NCBI RefSeq assembly: GCF_014635565.1
Contig: NZ_BMDB01000004.1
Span: 154,331-218,330 of the forward strand
Source of the DNA: Phocicoccus schoeneichii
GTDB taxonomy: Bacteria; Bacillota; Bacilli; Staphylococcales; Salinicoccaceae
Direction: 5' to 3'
Length of the DNA: 64,000 nucleotides
Of this stretch, positions 8,737 to 17,752 are shown piece after piece. Positions within the stretch are counted from its first letter, which is position 1; each line of letters begins with the position of its first letter. The translations under genes were made by a program, and so were the position numbers. Below the pieces are notes generated by a model. That model searched no databases. It was given only the letters and a program-made list of their open reading frames with translations, and was not told the origin of the DNA.

Positions 8737-10095
8737 ATGTTTAAAGACATGTCACTTGGACTTCAGCACGTACTCGCGATGTATGCGGGTGCTGTAGTCG
8801 TACCTCTAATTATAGGTTTTTCTATTGGCCTTACTACAACTCAACTCACATACTTAATTTCAATCGATATCATGATGTGTGGTGTCGCGACGATTTTACA
8901 AGTATGGAAAAATAAATTTATGGGTATCGGGCTCCCTGTTGTTTTAGGATGTACGTTTACAGCTGTCGGACCAATCATCAATATTGCGAATACATATAGT
9001 ATTGGTTCGGTATATGGTGCGATACTTGTTTCTGGGTTATTTGTTGTTTTAATTGCGAAATATTTTAGTAAACTAATTAAGTTTTTCCCTCCTGTCGTAA
9101 CTGGCTCTGTTGTTACAATCATTGGTGTGACGCTAATCCCTGTTGCTCTAAATAACTTTGCAGGTGGCCAAGGCTCTGAAGACTTTGCCTCATTACAAAA
9201 TATCGGACTTGGATTCTTAACGCTTTTAATTATCTTACTTGTTCTGAAGTTTGCGAAAGGATTCTTTGCCTCTATCGCAATCTTGATTGGTATTATTGTC
9301 GGTACAATTATTGCATCATTCTTTGGACTCGTGGATTTATCTCCTGTAAAAGACGCATCATGGGTACATTTACCTGTTGTGTTCTATTTTGGGACACCAG
9401 AATTTCATCTTGTGCCAATTTTGACAATGATTTTAGTTGCTATGGTGAGCCTTGTTGAATCGACTGGTGTGTATTTTGCACTGGGAGATATTACAGATAA
9501 AGACATTCGTGAAGCGGATTTAAAACGTGGATATCGTGCTGAAGGTGTCGCAATCATGCTCGGTGGACTGTTTAACTCTTTACCGTACACTGCATTCAGT
9601 CAAAACGTTGGGTTAATTCAACTGTCTGGCGTACGACGTTTACGCATCATCTACATCGCTGGTGTCATGCTCATATTGCTCGGTTTAATGCCAAAAATTG
9701 GAGCAGCAACACTCGCTATTCCTGAATCTGTATTAGGTGGCGCGATGATAGCGATGTTCGGTATGGTCATTGCTTACGGAATTAAGATGCTCTCTACAGT
9801 TAACTTTGAAAACCAAAATAACCTGATGGTTGTTGCGATTTCAATCGCATTTGGACTTGGAGTTACTGCAGTACCTGACGTGTTTACGTCACTCCCAGCT
9901 CGCCTCTCTGTAATCACAGAAAGTGGTATTGTGATGGGAAGTCTTACAGCAATTATTCTTAATCTCATTTTAAACTTTAATTTAGAACCGAACGATGACA
10001 TTAAGGATCAGATGTTTGAAGTCACTCCAGACGATGAAAACACTGAACCTGAAACAGAAATTGAAATTAATGAAGATACTGAGGCGCATAAATAA
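8737..10095 (+). CDS. pbuX: Xanthine permease
   Basis: About 452 aa; NCS2 family purine:H+ symporter with 14 helices. Signature segments include the LQHVLAMYAGAVVVPLIIG start, LVESTGVYFALGD (the conserved acidic/serine region of helix 8) and NSLPYTAFSQNVGLIQLSGV (NCS2 motif). ATG 8737 is preferred because GAGAGG precedes it; an ATG at 8722 overlaps the xpt stop. The acidic C-terminal tail (about 425-452, rich in D/E/T) is unusual but in frame. It works with Xpt in xanthine uptake and salvage. Confidence 0.94.
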   Translation: MFKDMSLGLQHVLAMYAGAVVVPLIIGFSIGLTTTQLTYLISIDIMMCGVATILQVWKNKFMGIGLPVVLGCTFTAVGPIINIANTYSIGSVYGAILVSGLFVVLIAKYFSKLIKFFPPVVTGSVVTIIGVTLIPVALNNFAGGQGSEDFASLQNIGLGFLTLLIILLVLKFAKGFFASIAILIGIIVGTIIASFFGLVDLSPVKDASWVHLPVVFYFGTPEFHLVPILTMILVAMVSLVESTGVYFALGDITDKDIREADLKRGYRAEGVAIMLGGLFNSLPYTAFSQNVGLIQLSGVRRLRIIYIAGVMLILLGLMPKIGAATLAIPESVLGGAMIAMFGMVIAYGIKMLSTVNFENQNNLMVVAISIAFGLGVTAVPDVFTSLPARLSVITESGIVMGSLTAIILNLILNFNLEPNDDIKDQMFEVTPDDENTEPETEIEINEDTEAHK

Positions 10096-10100
10096 TAGGA

Positions 10101-10132
10101 AAGCCATCTGAATCGTTCAGATGGCTTTTTTG
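10101..10132 (+). terminator. Terminator of xpt-pbuX
   Basis: AAGCCATCTGAA/TTCAGATGGCTT stem with a 3-base loop and a following T-run, located right after the pbuX stop. It may also serve the convergent deaminase gene. Confidence 0.88.
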
Positions 10133-10612
10133 TTACTGATTATAATATTGTCTTTGAAGTTCTTTCACTCTATCTTCAAATTCTTTTACAGGTCCTACTA
10201 CTTCGATATCAGTCACGATATCTTCGATTGATAGTGGTTTGATATTGCCTTTACTCACTCCAAATTCGTCTTGCCATTCCCTAAACTGTTTACTACTTGT
10301 CGCGTATACAATTTTACCTAGTCCATTAATGCCATGCGCTGTCGCGCACATCGGACAATGTTCACCTGACGTGTACACAACAGAATTCTTTCTCTCTTCT
10401 GGTGTCATATTTTGACTCGCCCATCTTGTAATCTCGAACTCTGGATGTCTCGTATTGTCTCCAGTAGAAACATGGTTATAGTCTTTAAATAAAACTTCGC
10501 CTTTGTCATTAACGAGTACAGAACCAAATGGCTGATCCCCTTCTTTGAGCGCAATTTCTGCTTGTTGTACAGCAAGCTCTAAAAATTCTAAATCTTTTTC
10601 TGTAATCATCAT
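10133..10612 (-). CDS. Nucleoside/guanine deaminase family protein
   Basis: About 159 aa with the cytidine-deaminase fold. The zinc site is visible as HPEFEI (H-x-E, His ligand plus catalytic Glu) and HCPMCATAHG (C-P-M-C, two Cys ligands). The C-terminal segment and the location next to xanthine salvage genes fit a guanine- or purine-type deaminase, but a tRNA adenosine deaminase role is less likely because the CPMC context differs from TadA. Start is 10612 or the adjacent ATG at 10609; GGAG lies 5 or 8 bases upstream. Confidence 0.85.
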   Translation of the reverse strand: MMITEKDLEFLELAVQQAEIALKEGDQPFGSVLVNDKGEVLFKDYNHVSTGDNTRHPEFEITRWASQNMTPEERKNSVVYTSGEHCPMCATAHGINGLGKIVYATSSKQFREWQDEFGVSKGNIKPLSIEDIVTDIEVVGPVKEFEDRVKELQRQYYNQ

Positions 10613-10626
10613 TACCACTCCATTTT

Positions 10627-11586
10627 TTAATTAAAAGTTGCAATATTAGATTCATCCATTGTGATATGAATCGTTTGACCGACTTCTAGATCCACTCTAG
10701 TCGTCACGAGTACAAATGGATGTGCATCATATTCAAAGTGTACCCAATTTTCTTGTCCTAAATAATCAATAGATGTAATTACTACAGGTTCACCTAGGTG
10801 GCTATCAGAAATTTTAATATGTTGCGGACGAATTCCAAAAAGTGTCCCCACATCATTTTTAAATAAATTCATTTTAGGTGTGCCAATAAACTTTCCAACG
10901 AAAGGCGTCATAGGCTCTAAATAAATTTCACGCGGTGTACCGATCTGCTCGATCGTTCCGTTGTTGATAATCATAATACGATCCGCAAGTGTCATCGCTT
11001 CTGTTTGGTCATGTGTCACAAAAATAAGCGTCGTGTTATTTTCTTTATGAAATACTTTTAATTCTTCGCGTAATTTTAGACGAAGATCCGTGTCTAAGCT
11101 AGATAAAGGCTCATCCATCAATATGATATCCGCTTCCGTTGCAAGTGCACGTGCTAATGCGACTCGTTGCTTTTGCCCGCCAGATAACTCATTCGGATAA
11201 CGTTTTAATAATTTTTCGATATGTAGCTTTTTCGCGATTGTATCCACGCGAGTATTTATATCCGTCTTATTCATTCGTTTTGATTTTAATGCGAACGCGA
11301 TATTATTATACACACTCATATGCGGATAAAGTGCAAAATCCTGAAAGACAAACGACACATTCCGAGTCTTTGGAGACTCATGTGTAACCGCTCTCCCCTC
11401 CATAATAATCTCGCCGGAATCTGGTTTTATAAGTCCAGCGATTAAATTTAGGATTGTACTCTTACCTGAACCAGAAGGTCCTACAATAACAAACGCTTCT
11501 CCTCTTTCGACAGAAAAATCAATTGTTTTCAATATTTGATTGTCTTCATATGATTTAAACACATCATTAAACTGGATCTTTTTCAT
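10627..11586 (-). CDS. ABC transporter ATP-binding protein, MalK/MsmK/UgpC-like
   Basis: 319-aa cytosolic ATPase. It has Walker A GPSGSGKST (about 38-46), signature LSGGQKQRVALARAL, Walker B IILMDEPLSSLD and the H-loop FVTHD. After residue about 235 there is an OB-like regulatory domain (FGIRPQHIKIS...), as in sugar-importer ATPases of the MalK/UgpC type. No permease or binding protein is encoded nearby, so it probably serves importers elsewhere, as MsmX/MsmK do. It ends 15 bases before the deaminase start. Confidence 0.88.
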   Translation of the reverse strand: MKKIQFNDVFKSYEDNQILKTIDFSVERGEAFVIVGPSGSGKSTILNLIAGLIKPDSGEIIMEGRAVTHESPKTRNVSFVFQDFALYPHMSVYNNIAFALKSKRMNKTDINTRVDTIAKKLHIEKLLKRYPNELSGGQKQRVALARALATEADIILMDEPLSSLDTDLRLKLREELKVFHKENNTTLIFVTHDQTEAMTLADRIMIINNGTIEQIGTPREIYLEPMTPFVGKFIGTPKMNLFKNDVGTLFGIRPQHIKISDSHLGEPVVITSIDYLGQENWVHFEYDAHPFVLVTTRVDLEVGQTIHITMDESNIATFN

Positions 11587-11619
11587 AGTTTCATTATAGC
11601 AAGTTTATACGCGAATTTC

Positions 11620-11648
11620 TTGAGCACGCGTGTTTTGTTCGTTAATAT
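11620..11648 (+). promoter_or_regulatory. Likely sigma-A promoter of luxS
   Basis: TTGAGC (11620-11625) and TAATAT (11643-11648) are 17 bases apart and lie 35 bases before the luxS start codon. Confidence 0.5.
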
Positions 11649-11682
11649 AGAGTAATGAAGCATTAATGTGAGGAGTAATTTT

Positions 11683-12147
11683 ATGAAAAAATATAACGTT
11701 GAAAGTTTTAACCTAGATCATACAAAAGTAGAGGCTCCGTTTATTCGTTTAGCCGGCACAGTAGATGGTGCAAATGGAGATAAGGTTCATAAATATGATC
11801 TTCGATTTAAACAACCAAATAAAACATTCTTAAAAATGCCAGTCATGCATACCTTGGAGCATTTGATGGCTGAGAACATGAGAAATCACTACGAGAATGT
11901 GATTGATTTAAGCCCAATGGGTTGTCAGACTGGTTTTTATCTTACAGTATTCAATGATGACAACTCTGAAAATATTGCAGAAGCACTAGAAAAAACATTA
12001 CACGATGTTTTAGAAGCAACTGAAATTCCAGCACAAAATGAAGTCCAATGTGGGTTCGCGAAGAGTCACGACCTTGATGGGGCTAAAAATACTGCTCAAG
12101 AAATGCTAGATGGTAAAGATGCTTGGCACCAAATTTTTGCTGAGTAG
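11683..12147 (+). CDS. luxS: S-ribosylhomocysteine lyase
   Basis: 154 aa. Cleaves S-ribosylhomocysteine to homocysteine and DPD (the autoinducer-2 precursor) in the activated methyl cycle. The metal site HTLEH and the later catalytic Cys in [10 protein letters not shown] are present, and the substrate Ser/Arg region (F-I-R-L-A-G-T) is conserved. ATG 11683 is used because GTGAGGAG lies 8 bases upstream. It is a single gene. Without agr in view, whether AI-2 acts as a signal here is unknown; the metabolic role is secure. Confidence 0.96.
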   Translation: MKKYNVESFNLDHTKVEAPFIRLAGTVDGANGDKVHKYDLRFKQPNKTFLKMPVMHTLEHLMAENMRNHYENVIDLSPMGCQTGFYLTVFNDDNSENIAEALEKTLHDVLEATEIPAQNEVQCGFAKSHDLDGAKNTAQEMLDGKDAWHQIFAE

Positions 12148-12280
12148 GTTTTTATCTGAAATATTCTTTTAAATAGCACTATTATGCGATTCACCAAGAA
12201 AATAATTGCACTTTTGTGTAAAGTTTAGCATACTATAAATGAAGCGTTTTTATAAAATTATGGGGAGTGTCGACTTTAAC

Positions 12281-13165
12281 ATGTCACAGTTAGAAAAAGT
12301 TAAAAATGGCAAAGGTTTTATCGCTGCATTAGACCAAAGTGGTGGTTCTACACCAAAAGCATTAAAATTATATGGTGTAAATGAAGATCAGTATAACAAT
12401 GAAGACGAAATGTTTGATCTTGTTCACGAAATGAGAACACGCATTGTTACTTCACCAAGTTTCACTGGTGAGCACATCTTAGGCGCGATTTTATTCGAAC
12501 AAACGATGGACCGTGAAGTCGAAGGTAAATACACTGCTGATTATTTAATTGAAAAAGATGTTGTGCCTTTCTTAAAAGTAGACAAAGGTCTGGCTGATGA
12601 AGAAAATGGTGTTCAATTAATGAAAGATATGCCTGAACTTGATGCACTTCTTGACCGTGCAAATGAAAGAAATATCTTTGGAACTAAAATGCGTTCTGTA
12701 GTGAACAGTTTTAACGAAGAAGGTATTAAAGCTGTTGTTGATCAGCAATTTGAAGTTGGTAAACAAATCTTGGCAAAAGGTTTAGTTCCAATTATCGAAC
12801 CAGAAGTTAACATTAACTCTGCTGATAAAAAAGAAATCGAAACGTTATTAAATAAAGAAATTTTAGCACACTTAGACGACCTTTCTGAAGGTGAAGAAGT
12901 GATGTTAAAATTAACAATTCCAACAGAAGCAAATCTTTACGAAGATTTAGTTAACCATCCACGTGTAATCCGTGTAGTTGCGTTATCTGGTGGATACTCT
13001 AGAGACGAAGCTAACGAATTACTTAAGAAAAACAATGGTATCCTAGCAAGCTTCTCACGTGCATTAACTGAAGGATTATCTGCAAATCAATCAGATGATG
13101 AGTTCAACTCTGATTTAAAGAAATCAATTGAATCAATCTACGATGCATCTGTAAACAAAAACTAA
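12281..13165 (+). CDS. fda: Class I fructose-bisphosphate aldolase
   Basis: 294-aa glycolytic/gluconeogenic aldolase that uses a Schiff-base lysine and cleaves fructose 1,6-bisphosphate to DHAP and glyceraldehyde 3-phosphate. [20 protein letters not shown] is the typical staphylococcal class I N-terminus, and PIIEPEVNI carries the conserved region near the catalytic centre. ATG 12281 is chosen because GGGGAGTG precedes it and homologues start M-x-x-x-Q-L-E-K; an in-frame ATG at 12239 lacks a ribosome site. Single gene with its own terminator. Confidence 0.94.
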   Translation: MSQLEKVKNGKGFIAALDQSGGSTPKALKLYGVNEDQYNNEDEMFDLVHEMRTRIVTSPSFTGEHILGAILFEQTMDREVEGKYTADYLIEKDVVPFLKVDKGLADEENGVQLMKDMPELDALLDRANERNIFGTKMRSVVNSFNEEGIKAVVDQQFEVGKQILAKGLVPIIEPEVNINSADKKEIETLLNKEILAHLDDLSEGEEVMLKLTIPTEANLYEDLVNHPRVIRVVALSGGYSRDEANELLKKNNGILASFSRALTEGLSANQSDDEFNSDLKKSIESIYDASVNKN

Positions 13166-13184
13166 AATTTAGATTTAACTGAAA

Positions 13185-13219
13185 CGTAGTGCTACAATAA
13201 TAGCACTACGGTTTTTTTT
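13185..13219 (+). terminator. Terminator of fda
   Basis: CGTAGTGCTA/TAGCACTACG stem with a 6-base loop and an 8-T tail. Confidence 0.92.
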
Positions 13220-13230
13220 GAGGTTTATTT

Positions 13231-13908
13231 ATGGATTTAAAAATTATTTATGAAGACAATCATACAATTGTGGTAGAAAAGCCAGCCAATACCCCTGTCC
13301 AAGAAGATGCGTCTAAGGATAAGGACTTATTCACCATGATTAAAGAATACATAAAAGTAACATACAACAAGCCAGGTAATGTGTATTTGGGTCTCGTTCA
13401 TCGACTGGATCGCCCTACTGCCGGTCTGATTGTATTTGCCAAGACATCAAAGGCAGCAAGCCGTTTATCTAACGCATTAAGACTCCGTCAAGTCGAGAGA
13501 AAATATCTTGCAGTCGTGCATGGGAAACTTGAGGGCACAGGGAAACTCGTTGATTATATGGTGAAGAACAAAAAGACGAATACGTCTAGGGTTGTTCCGA
13601 AGGATTATAGGGATGCAAAAAAAGCAGTGTTAACTTATGAAGTGTTAGATACAGTGGATAATTTTTCACTCGTTTCAGTGGAACTCGAAACAGGACGCTC
13701 ACATCAAATCAGAGTGCAATTTCAAAATCTCGGACACCCACTATTTGGAGATCAGCGTTACGGACAAGATGTGAATAAAGTCGGGGACCAACTTGCTCTA
13801 TTTGCATATGAGTTAAATTATAAACATCCAACACAAAATAAAATGATTGAGACACTAGAAATGCCACCAAGTGTTTATCCTTGGAATCTATTTAATTTGG
13901 AGAAATAA
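13231..13908 (+). CDS. RNA pseudouridine synthase, RluA/RluD family
   Basis: 225 aa. Isomerises uridine to pseudouridine in rRNA or tRNA. The catalytic motif HRLDRPTAGLIVFAKTSKAA contains the active-site Asp; later ETGRSHQIRVQ and HPLFGDQRYG are further RluA-family motifs. There is no S4 domain; the protein starts directly at the catalytic fold (IIYEDNHTIVVEKPANTPVQ). It overlaps the next gene by the last base of its stop codon, so the two form an operon. The target base is not predictable. Confidence 0.9.
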   Translation: MDLKIIYEDNHTIVVEKPANTPVQEDASKDKDLFTMIKEYIKVTYNKPGNVYLGLVHRLDRPTAGLIVFAKTSKAASRLSNALRLRQVERKYLAVVHGKLEGTGKLVDYMVKNKKTNTSRVVPKDYRDAKKAVLTYEVLDTVDNFSLVSVELETGRSHQIRVQFQNLGHPLFGDQRYGQDVNKVGDQLALFAYELNYKHPTQNKMIETLEMPPSVYPWNLFNLEK

Positions 13909-13910
13909 TG

Positions 13911-14672
13911 ATGTGTGTAATTAATTTTAAATTGAAAGACGATCCAAAATATAAATTAGTCATCGCTGCAAATCGTGATGAATCATACAACCGCCCCGCT
14001 ACACCAGCAGCTTTTCATGGAGATATTTTATACGGAACAGATGAAGTGCGTGGTGGCACGTGGCTTGGGATTACGAAAACTGGACGCATTGCGATGATTA
14101 CGAATGTGCGTAATTTAGAGGAAATGTCTAAAAATAGTCCGTTGTCACGTGGAGACATTGTGTTAGACTTTTTAAAATCAGACGATACGCCAGAAGACTT
14201 CCTAATGCATTTAAGAACAGAGAGCAAAGACTACGGTGGATTCAATGTATTATTAGGAGACGCGGAGTCACTTTATTACATGAATAACTATGATAATAAG
14301 ATAGAAAAAGTGACCGAAGACATTCACGGATTATCGAACGCATCGCTCGACACACCATGGGCGAAAGTTCAGCTAGGTAAACATACATTAGACACACTCA
14401 CTGGAAACATTGAATTAGATAAACACACTCTCCTTACATTATTGCAGTCAAAAGAAAAAACATATGATCACAACCAACATACTGGTGTTGGGGAATCTAT
14501 GGAATACAATCTTTCGAGTCAGTTCATTGAATTAGAAGAGATGGAGTACGGAACGAGATGCTCGACAGTCATTTTAATTACACAAGACGGAAACGTACAC
14601 TTTGTAGAGCGCACATATGATAGAGGAAAGTTTGTCTTTGATACAGAATTTAATTTTAAGATAGAACAATAG
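13911..14672 (+). CDS. NRDE family protein (TANGO2-like)
   Basis: 253 aa. The N-terminus MCVINFKLKDDPKYKLVIAANRDE carries the N-R-D-E motif that names the family. ATG 13911 is preferred over the ATG at 13908 because it places Cys at position 2, the conserved N-terminal residue in this Ntn-hydrolase-like fold. Later GGTWLGITKTGRIAMITNVR also matches. The biochemical role of bacterial members is not settled. Co-transcribed with the pseudouridine synthase. Confidence 0.85.
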   Translation: MCVINFKLKDDPKYKLVIAANRDESYNRPATPAAFHGDILYGTDEVRGGTWLGITKTGRIAMITNVRNLEEMSKNSPLSRGDIVLDFLKSDDTPEDFLMHLRTESKDYGGFNVLLGDAESLYYMNNYDNKIEKVTEDIHGLSNASLDTPWAKVQLGKHTLDTLTGNIELDKHTLLTLLQSKEKTYDHNQHTGVGESMEYNLSSQFIELEEMEYGTRCSTVILITQDGNVHFVERTYDRGKFVFDTEFNFKIEQ

Positions 14673-14674
14673 AT

Positions 14675-14702
14675 GAGAGTGCGCGCGAGCACTCTCTTTT
14701 TT
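14675..14702 (+). terminator. Terminator of the rlu-NRDE operon
   Basis: GAGAGTGC/GCACTCTC stem with loop GCGCGA and a T-run. Confidence 0.9.
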
Positions 14703-14811
14703 CATGCGCATTCACAAAAAAAGAGTGTGTTTTTATCTTGTTCGAGTGGACGGAAAGCGTGATTATAATGGAAACGTCATGTCTAATTTTAGATTTAAGA
14801 AACCACGTGAC

Positions 14812-15411
14812 GTTTAGAAGTTAATCGAGGCGTGGAATTCTTGTTTGATAAAAACCACGTCCCGATTAGAAGTTAATCAAGGCGCGGAATTCTTGTTTGA
14901 TGAAAACTACGTCCTGATTAGAAGTTAATCGAGGCGTGGAATCCTTGTTTGATAAAAACTACGCCCCGATTAGAGGTTAATCGAGGCGTGGAATTCTTGT
15001 TTGATGAAAACTACGTCCTGATTAGAGGTTAATCAAGGCGTGGAATTCTTGTTTGATAAAAACCACGTCCCGATTAGACGTTAATCAAGGCGTGGAATCC
15101 TTGTTTGATGAAAACTACGTCCTGATTAGAGATTAATCAAGGCGTGGAATCCTTGTTTGATAAAAACTACGCCCCGATTAGAGGTTAATCAAGGCGTGGA
15201 ATTCTTGTTTGATAAAAACCACGTCCTGATTAGAGGTTAATCAAGTCGTGGAATCCTTGTTAGATAAAAACTACGCCCCGATTAGAGGTTAATCAAGGCG
15301 TGGAATCCTTGTTAGATAAAAACTACGCCCCGATTAGAAGTTAATCAAGGCGTGGAATCCTTGTTTGATAAAAACTACGCCCCGATTAGAAGTTAATCAA
15401 GACGTGGAATC
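14812..15411. repeat. Tandem array, 12 units of exactly 52 bp
   Basis: Units begin (GATTAGA...) at 14812 (degenerate first), 14864, 14916, 14968, 15020, 15072, 15124, 15176, 15228, 15280, 15332 and 15384 (truncated last). Spacing is 52 bases every time. Unit variants differ by a few transitions only. Each unit holds an imperfect dyad across the junction (ACGYCCYGATTA...TAATCRAGGCGT), so each could form a hairpin. There are no variable spacers. It fills the gap between the NRDE and lipoprotein genes, and no open reading frame spans it. Confidence 0.95.
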
Positions 15412-15437
15412 CCTTCTAGTTAGGAAAATAATTCTAT

Positions 15438-15470
15438 AAAAAAAGAGCGTGCGTTTTACGCACACTCTGG
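15438..15470 (-). terminator. Terminator of lipoprotein gene
   Basis: Stem AGAGCGTGCG/CGCACACTCT with a 5-base loop; A-run on the plus strand gives a T-tail on the minus strand, just after the lipoprotein stop. Confidence 0.85.
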
Positions 15471-15478
15471 TTTTTATC

Positions 15479-16498
15479 TTATAACCCTTCTGGTCTTTTA
15501 ATTTTGTTTGCTGAGTGGTTTCCGTAATCTTCAAATTCTGCGTGGACTTCAATTTGGAGTGATTGACTTGCGTTTTGACCCTTAACTCTCGAAATCACGA
15601 TCACGTCTTCGAGTGTATTGTCATCTTTGTCTACACTATACACAACGTTGAATTTAAGCGTGCTTAAATCCGCATTTTGATATTGGAAGTTATAGATTTC
15701 ACTTAACGTTTCAGTCATTTTATTTTGTGGTCCTGAATATTCTAAGTAATAATTATCGTCATCTTCAAACACTTTGAAGACTTCTTTGTTATCGAAAGCT
15801 GCTGATTTAAGGTTATTTGTTAAACCATAGACTGCATGTTCTTTATCACCAAGTGATTGTTCAGTCCATGTACCATTCTGATAGGCATATGCTTTACCCT
15901 CTTCTTCATATGAGAGCATGTAGAATTCGCCCGTTTGTTTGTCTGCAATTTCAGTGTACATTTTTGCAGGTGACGATTCGTCGATCATTGACCGCGTCAC
16001 AACTGCATCATAGTTTGCTGTCTCTCCATCTTTTACTCTCAAAATTAGATAGTTATTTAAAATATAGTTCGCTGCATTTGGTACTTTACCAAGAACGTCA
16101 TCTACAGTTTTGCTACTTGGCTGTTTACCCTCTAACTCTTGACCGAATTCCATTGCTTTTTGTCCGAGTAATGGTGTAGTATCATCACCAATTTTGTATT
16201 CTTTTTCAGACTCCCCTACAACTTCATCTTCAGTTGCTGAGTCATCTGACTCTGTCTCTGTCACACCTTCAGTTGTGCTGCTTGATTCTTCTGAATCATC
16301 CGCTTCAACATCACTTTCAGTCGTACGACTTGAGTCATCTGTCTCTTCTTCCTCATCATCTTTATTCTCAGTTTCAGCTGTCGCTTCTTCAGTTTTATTG
16401 TCATCTTTAATGTCCGCGGACTCTTCATCCGACTTATCTCCACAGGCTGCCAGTGTGATCGATAGTAATAGTACGACTAAAAGTTTTAAATACTTCAT
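15479..16498 (-). CDS. Lipoprotein with acidic linker, paralogue 1
   Basis: 339 aa. The signal peptide has a lipobox (ITLAACGDKS, Cys at about 19), so it is exported and lipid-anchored on the outer face of the membrane. Residues about 25-105 are a low-complexity D/E/S/T linker. A globular C-terminal domain of about 235 residues begins near EYKIGDDTTPLLG. That domain resembles other Bacillota LppX/DUF6612-type lipoproteins in layout, but I cannot assign it firmly. It is a tandem paralogue of the next gene, near-identical over the signal peptide and about half identical in the globular domain. Ligand unknown. Confidence 0.85.
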   Translation of the reverse strand: MKYLKLLVVLLLSITLAACGDKSDEESADIKDDNKTEEATAETENKDDEEEETDDSSRTTESDVEADDSEESSSTTEGVTETESDDSATEDEVVGESEKEYKIGDDTTPLLGQKAMEFGQELEGKQPSSKTVDDVLGKVPNAANYILNNYLILRVKDGETANYDAVVTRSMIDESSPAKMYTEIADKQTGEFYMLSYEEEGKAYAYQNGTWTEQSLGDKEHAVYGLTNNLKSAAFDNKEVFKVFEDDDNYYLEYSGPQNKMTETLSEIYNFQYQNADLSTLKFNVVYSVDKDDNTLEDVIVISRVKGQNASQSLQIEVHAEFEDYGNHSANKIKRPEGL

Positions 16499-16565
16499 AT
16501 TTTTTCACTCCTGTTTATAAATATAATTATTAATTTATTCCCTACTAGATAAAGAACGAAACAAA

Positions 16566-16592
16566 AAAGTGTGCAAATTTTGCACACTCTAA
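16566..16592 (-). terminator. Terminator between the two lipoprotein genes
   Basis: AGTGTGCA/TGCACACT stem with an A-run on the plus strand, so the two paralogues are probably separate transcription units. Confidence 0.8.
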
Positions 16593-16599
16593 GTAAAAG

Positions 16600-17637
16600 T
16601 TATAATCCTTGTGGTTTCGTAATCTTACTTGCAGGGTGATTTCCATAATCATCAAACTCTACGTGTACTTCAATTTGTAGAGTTTCATTCGGATTTTGCC
16701 CCTTCACTCTTGAGACGAAAATAAAATCGTCTAGTGTTTTATCTTCTTTGTCGAAGCTATAAAGCACATTATATTTAAGTGTATTTAAATCCACTTTTGT
16801 ATACCTTACATTGTATGAGTCACTGATTGATTTTGTGAGCTCGTTTTCAGGACCAGAGTATTCTAGATAAAACTGATCATCATCTTCAAATACTTTGAAA
16901 TCGCTGTTGTTTTCATCTGCGATAGATACAAGATTCTCAGCTAGACCGTACATGACGTGGTCTTTTCCTTCAAGAGGAAACTCAACCCAAGACCCTTGAT
17001 CATAAACGTAAGCTTTACCATTTTCCTCGTAGTTGAACATTCTAAATTCACCTGTGTTTTTATCAGCAACTTCAGTATAAATCTTTGCTGGGTCCGCTTC
17101 GTCAACCATTGAACGTGTAACCGTCGCGTCATAGTTTGTCGTTGATTCATTCTTCACTCTCATAATGAGGTAGTTATTTAAAATATAGTTTGGAGAATCT
17201 GGTGCTTCTGCGATAATTTCTTGTGCTTTAAGAGAACTCTCTTCTTTCCCTTCTAATTCTTCACCAAACTCAATCGCTTTTGTTCCAAGTAATGGCGTCG
17301 TATCATCACCGATTTTGTACTCTTTCTCTGATGTACTAACTACCTCCTCCTCAGTCGCGCTATCATCAGTTTCGTTATCTGATTCAGTCGAATCGTCCGA
17401 AGAATCAGTGTCAGTGTCGGCATCGTCTGATTCTGATTCACTTTCAGTATCACCCTCTGTCGCACTATCTGAGTCGGCTGTGCCATCTGCTGCCTCAGTG
17501 TTTTCAGTTTCTGTCTCAGCCGTCTCTTCAGTTTTATTTTCATCTTTAGTATCTGCGGACTCTTCATCCGACTTGTCTCCACATGCGGCGAGCGTAATTG
17601 ATAAAAATAGTACAGCCAATAGCTTTAAGTATTTCAT
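16600..17637 (-). CDS. Lipoprotein with acidic linker, paralogue 2
   Basis: 345 aa with the same architecture as its neighbour: a lipobox signal (ITLAACGDKS), a D/E/S/T linker of about 85 residues, and a C-terminal globular domain starting EYKIGDDTTPLLGTKAIEF. The two linkers differ in sequence and length although the flanking parts are similar, which is usual for fast-evolving low-complexity spacers crossing the cell wall. The two genes clearly arose by tandem duplication. Family assignment uncertain, function unknown. Confidence 0.85.
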   Translation of the reverse strand: MKYLKLLAVLFLSITLAACGDKSDEESADTKDENKTEETAETETENTEAADGTADSDSATEGDTESESESDDADTDTDSSDDSTESDNETDDSATEEEVVSTSEKEYKIGDDTTPLLGTKAIEFGEELEGKEESSLKAQEIIAEAPDSPNYILNNYLIMRVKNESTTNYDATVTRSMVDEADPAKIYTEVADKNTGEFRMFNYEENGKAYVYDQGSWVEFPLEGKDHVMYGLAENLVSIADENNSDFKVFEDDDQFYLEYSGPENELTKSISDSYNVRYTKVDLNTLKYNVLYSFDKEDKTLDDFIFVSRVKGQNPNETLQIEVHVEFDDYGNHPASKITKPQGL

Positions 17638-17726
17638 ATTTTCACTCCTACTTTTAATATTTACTAAACCTATTCCCTAGAAAATCTTCAACAAACAGAA
17701 AATGATGTAAAGTTTCTGTAAATATA

Positions 17727-17752
17727 AAAAACCAAGACAAATGTCTTGGTTA
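17727..17752 (-). terminator. Terminator of the PLD-like gene
   Basis: AACCAAGAC/GTCTTGGTT stem with a 4-base loop and an A-run on the plus strand; overlaps the end of the PLD-like coding region. Confidence 0.8.

Noticed and set aside
14812..15411. CRISPR array
   Set aside because: Repeats adjoin with a constant 52-bp unit and no unique spacers; no cas genes nearby.
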